A stretch of DNA of 64,000 nucleotides, taken from contig JAPFBE010000002.1 of assembly GCA_034336665.1 (NCBI GenBank), forward strand, positions 73,969,405 to 74,033,404. Reading direction: 5' to 3'. The notes beneath the pieces are model-generated. The model ran no database searches, had not been told where the DNA came from, and saw only the letters and a program-made list of their open reading frames with translations. Shown one piece after another: positions 61,906 to 64,000 of this stretch. The position numbers and the translations under genes were made by a program. Position 1 is the stretch's first letter. Every line of letters starts with the position of its first letter. The DNA is from Luscinia megarhynchos (lineage: Eukaryota > Chordata > Aves > Passeriformes > Turdidae).

Positions 61906-64000
61906 TGGCGGTGTAGTCCTGTGGAAGGGGATTGTCCCCTGAGGGTGGCTGTGCCTCGGTGTACGATAGGAGGGCGCGGCGGCATCGGGAGTCTCCGTAT
62001 TCCCGGTTCCTGGGCACAGGCGAGCCCCCGGTCTCTCCTAAATGCGGGCTCTTAACGTGGTTTCACGAAGCCCTGCTATAAAGCCCCGCTGTACCGTGAG
62101 TTGCCTGCGCAGGGCAGCGCAACTGGAGTGGTTGAGGAGCGCCGCGTGAAATTGCACGGATCAAAGTAATCTGGGAATTTCCCGGGTGATGCGGCGTGGA
62201 AAGCACTGTTCTTAAATAGCGGTGCGAATAAATCGGTATCTCGCTATCTCACAGAGAAGATGAGAGAAGATGACCACAGCACAATTTTTATTCAAAAATA
62301 CACTTCATTCGTTTTGCGTTCTTTATACATAATTGAAAAATGCAACATCCGCTCGCCGAGGTCTTTCCTGTGTTCACGGCTCTGGAAAATGCTGCACCTC
62401 TGTTTGTGCTCACAGCTCCTGTGCTAGTTTATCGCAAACTCGGTTTTTTGCAGGGCCCGGGCTCCCAAGCAGCGAAGCCGCGCTGCGGGGTGACCGGGCT
62501 GCGGACAAACGCCCTGGGGCACGGCCCGTGTCGGTCGGCACTGCCCGGGGCCGATGCTACCGCCGCAGCCTAGTTCTTTCACTGGGATTATATTCTTAGG
62601 ATATTAGGGAATTCTTTTCTGTGCTTAGTGCTTTTTTGTTTTATATTATTTTTTCTTTCCTGCTCTGTCATATTGTTTCAGCACCACATTGGACTGTCTG
62701 GAATTAATTTTGAAGTTGGTGGTTTTTCCGAATGTTAGTATTTCAAGAAATAGTCTCAGATTTGGCAGCGTAGCTCGTATTCATCGTGAGTAGAATTAAT
62801 ACATTCAAAAAGCATTTGTGAATGGCTAGTTCAGAAGCCATGCAATGGGAACTTTTTTGGATCAAATTCTATTTTTAGTTTGCAGTACTGGGAAGAGACA
62901 CTGCACTAGATTTGGAAATGCCCTATTAAATCATAGGAAATTGATTCAACTATCTTTTGAAAATTGCACTGCCAAACCTGATATGCTGAGTATATAATTA
63001 TTATGAACTTTAAACTTTATCTTACTCAGGATGAAAATATTCCTTAACATAGAGCAGCAGAAAAGAAAAAAAAGAAAAAAAAGTTAGAAACAAGAGAATA
63101 TGAATGTCCAGTTTTTCAGAACACTTTTTCAAAAGTAGTTTATCATGTTTGATCATGTATCATTATTACAGAAATTCAGTTGCATATTCTATGTTTGAAT
63201 TTGTTTAACTCTTAAGTAGTTACTTGTAAAGTTTCCTACTTATTTTATTTTATTCCTACCTAAAAAATGCTCCTTAAAAAAATTAAAAATCAGGGGTTTT
63301 TCACATTTAGAATAATTTGATAGTTAAAAATGCGCGTTTTTCAGCTTGCTATTCTACTTTCTTAACAGTTTGGGACATTATTTTATTGCAGAGGCTAACA
63401 CAAATTTTTTACCAGCCCCCAGGTGTTAGTGAGGTCAGTTTTCATAATGGCACTGTCGATTGAACAGGAGTCCTACCCCAAGCCCTTTGGGGAGAACGAG
63501 ATCTGTTTTGTCACAGTGAGTAGGTATGGGAACAAAGCGCGAGGCCGAATTTCTTCGGTCATTTGGACATTCCACGGAAGTCAGTGGGATTTTTTTTTTT
63601 ATTTATTTTTATTTTTTTTTAAATTTTTTTTTTGGAGGAATGTGGGCTCATTGCCTTCACGTCACAGGGTTCTATCTGCCCGCAAAATCATCAGGAATGA
63701 CTCTTGGCTCACGGGCGGGAGAGAGGCAGTGCAGGGCTAAGGTGAATTAAAGTCGGGTCTGTGCTCTTCCTGGCTTTCTCTGTGTAGTAGTTCTTTTTTC
63801 CCTGTGTCCTCGGTCTGTGGCAATCCGGCTTTGGGACAGGGCGGCTCTGCTGCCGCTGCTTGTGCGAGCAGAAAGGGCTGTGAGTGACTCGCATCGCAGG
63901 CGAGATGAGCCACCCTGTGGCGATACCCTGCAATTTGCCTTTATTGAGGCGAAAGGACAAAAGTTGCTGAATGAGTAAAACAGTGGAAAGTATTTGCTGG
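61906..64000. other. Sequence upstream of SNX16, no gene supported
   Basis: Contains a second modest GC-rich patch (about 62450-62575) and AT-rich single-copy DNA. ORFs up to 105 codons (63423-63740) are not recognisable proteins. A divergent non-coding transcript from the SNX16 CpG island is possible but cannot be shown from sequence. Confidence 0.55.
63590..63633. repeat. T-rich low-complexity tract
   Basis: About 44 bp of T interrupted by single A or AAA. It could be the reverse complement of a poly(A) tail, but no retrotransposed gene or LINE is visible beside it. Confidence 0.85.

Noticed and set aside
61226..62017. 263-codon minus-strand ORF and overlapping long ORFs at the SNX16 CpG island
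   Set aside because: Several frames are open at once because stop codons are rare in GC-rich DNA; the products are Arg/Pro/Ala-rich with no domain.
63423..63740. 105-codon ORF starting MALSIEQESYPKPFG
   Set aside because: Its first half reads protein-like, but it runs into the T-rich tract and has no recognised family or splice partners.
1..64000. CRISPR arrays, operons, toxin systems, tRNA or rRNA genes
   Set aside because: None seen; the window is vertebrate nuclear DNA and shows no such patterns.

Overview
The window is vertebrate nuclear DNA, almost certainly from a bird. Three multi-exon protein genes with GT-AG introns lie in the order ZFAND1 (minus strand), CHMP4C (plus), SNX16 (minus), which as I recall is also the order on human chromosome 8q21. 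The dispersed repeats are mainly CR1 LINE 3' ends of the avian type, plus relics of endogenous retroviruses and a few old MIR-like SINEs. I see no prokaryotic, organellar or CRISPR-like content.

Layout. 1-1543: ZFAND1 3' UTR and downstream sequence. 1544-8663: ZFAND1, eight coding exons, 269 codons, including one intron that appears to start with GC. 8664-9917: head-to-head promoter interval between ZFAND1 and CHMP4C, with two CpG-rich patches separated by a CR1 insertion. 9918-23593: CHMP4C, five coding exons, 221 codons, followed by a probable 3.1 kb 3' UTR to about 26750. 26760-35300: gene-free tail-to-tail spacer with microsatellite and SINE relics. 37002-57139: SNX16, seven coding exons, 345 codons, with non-coding 5' exon sequence at 57140-57234 and near 61703-61860. 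61250-61900: SNX16 CpG-island promoter with two opposed ZNF143/THAP11-like motifs. 61900-64000: upstream sequence with no supported gene.

The three proteins are not one pathway, but all act in membrane or protein quality control: ZFAND1 in p97/proteasome clearance of stress granules, CHMP4C as an ESCRT-III filament subunit in abscission and multivesicular sorting, and SNX16 as a PX-domain endosomal sorting nexin. Exon boundaries were set by reading frame, splice consensus and remembered human proteins; every junction keeps the frame and each total CDS is a multiple of three.

I did not find a previously undescribed system. The observations most worth checking are: a bird CHMP4C apparently lacking the Aurora B-regulated linker insertion of human CHMP4C; the GC-AG intron in ZFAND1; antisense orientation of every intronic transposon I could orient; the paired ZNF143-like sites at SNX16; and an out-of-frame ATG 7 nt upstream of the SNX16 start.
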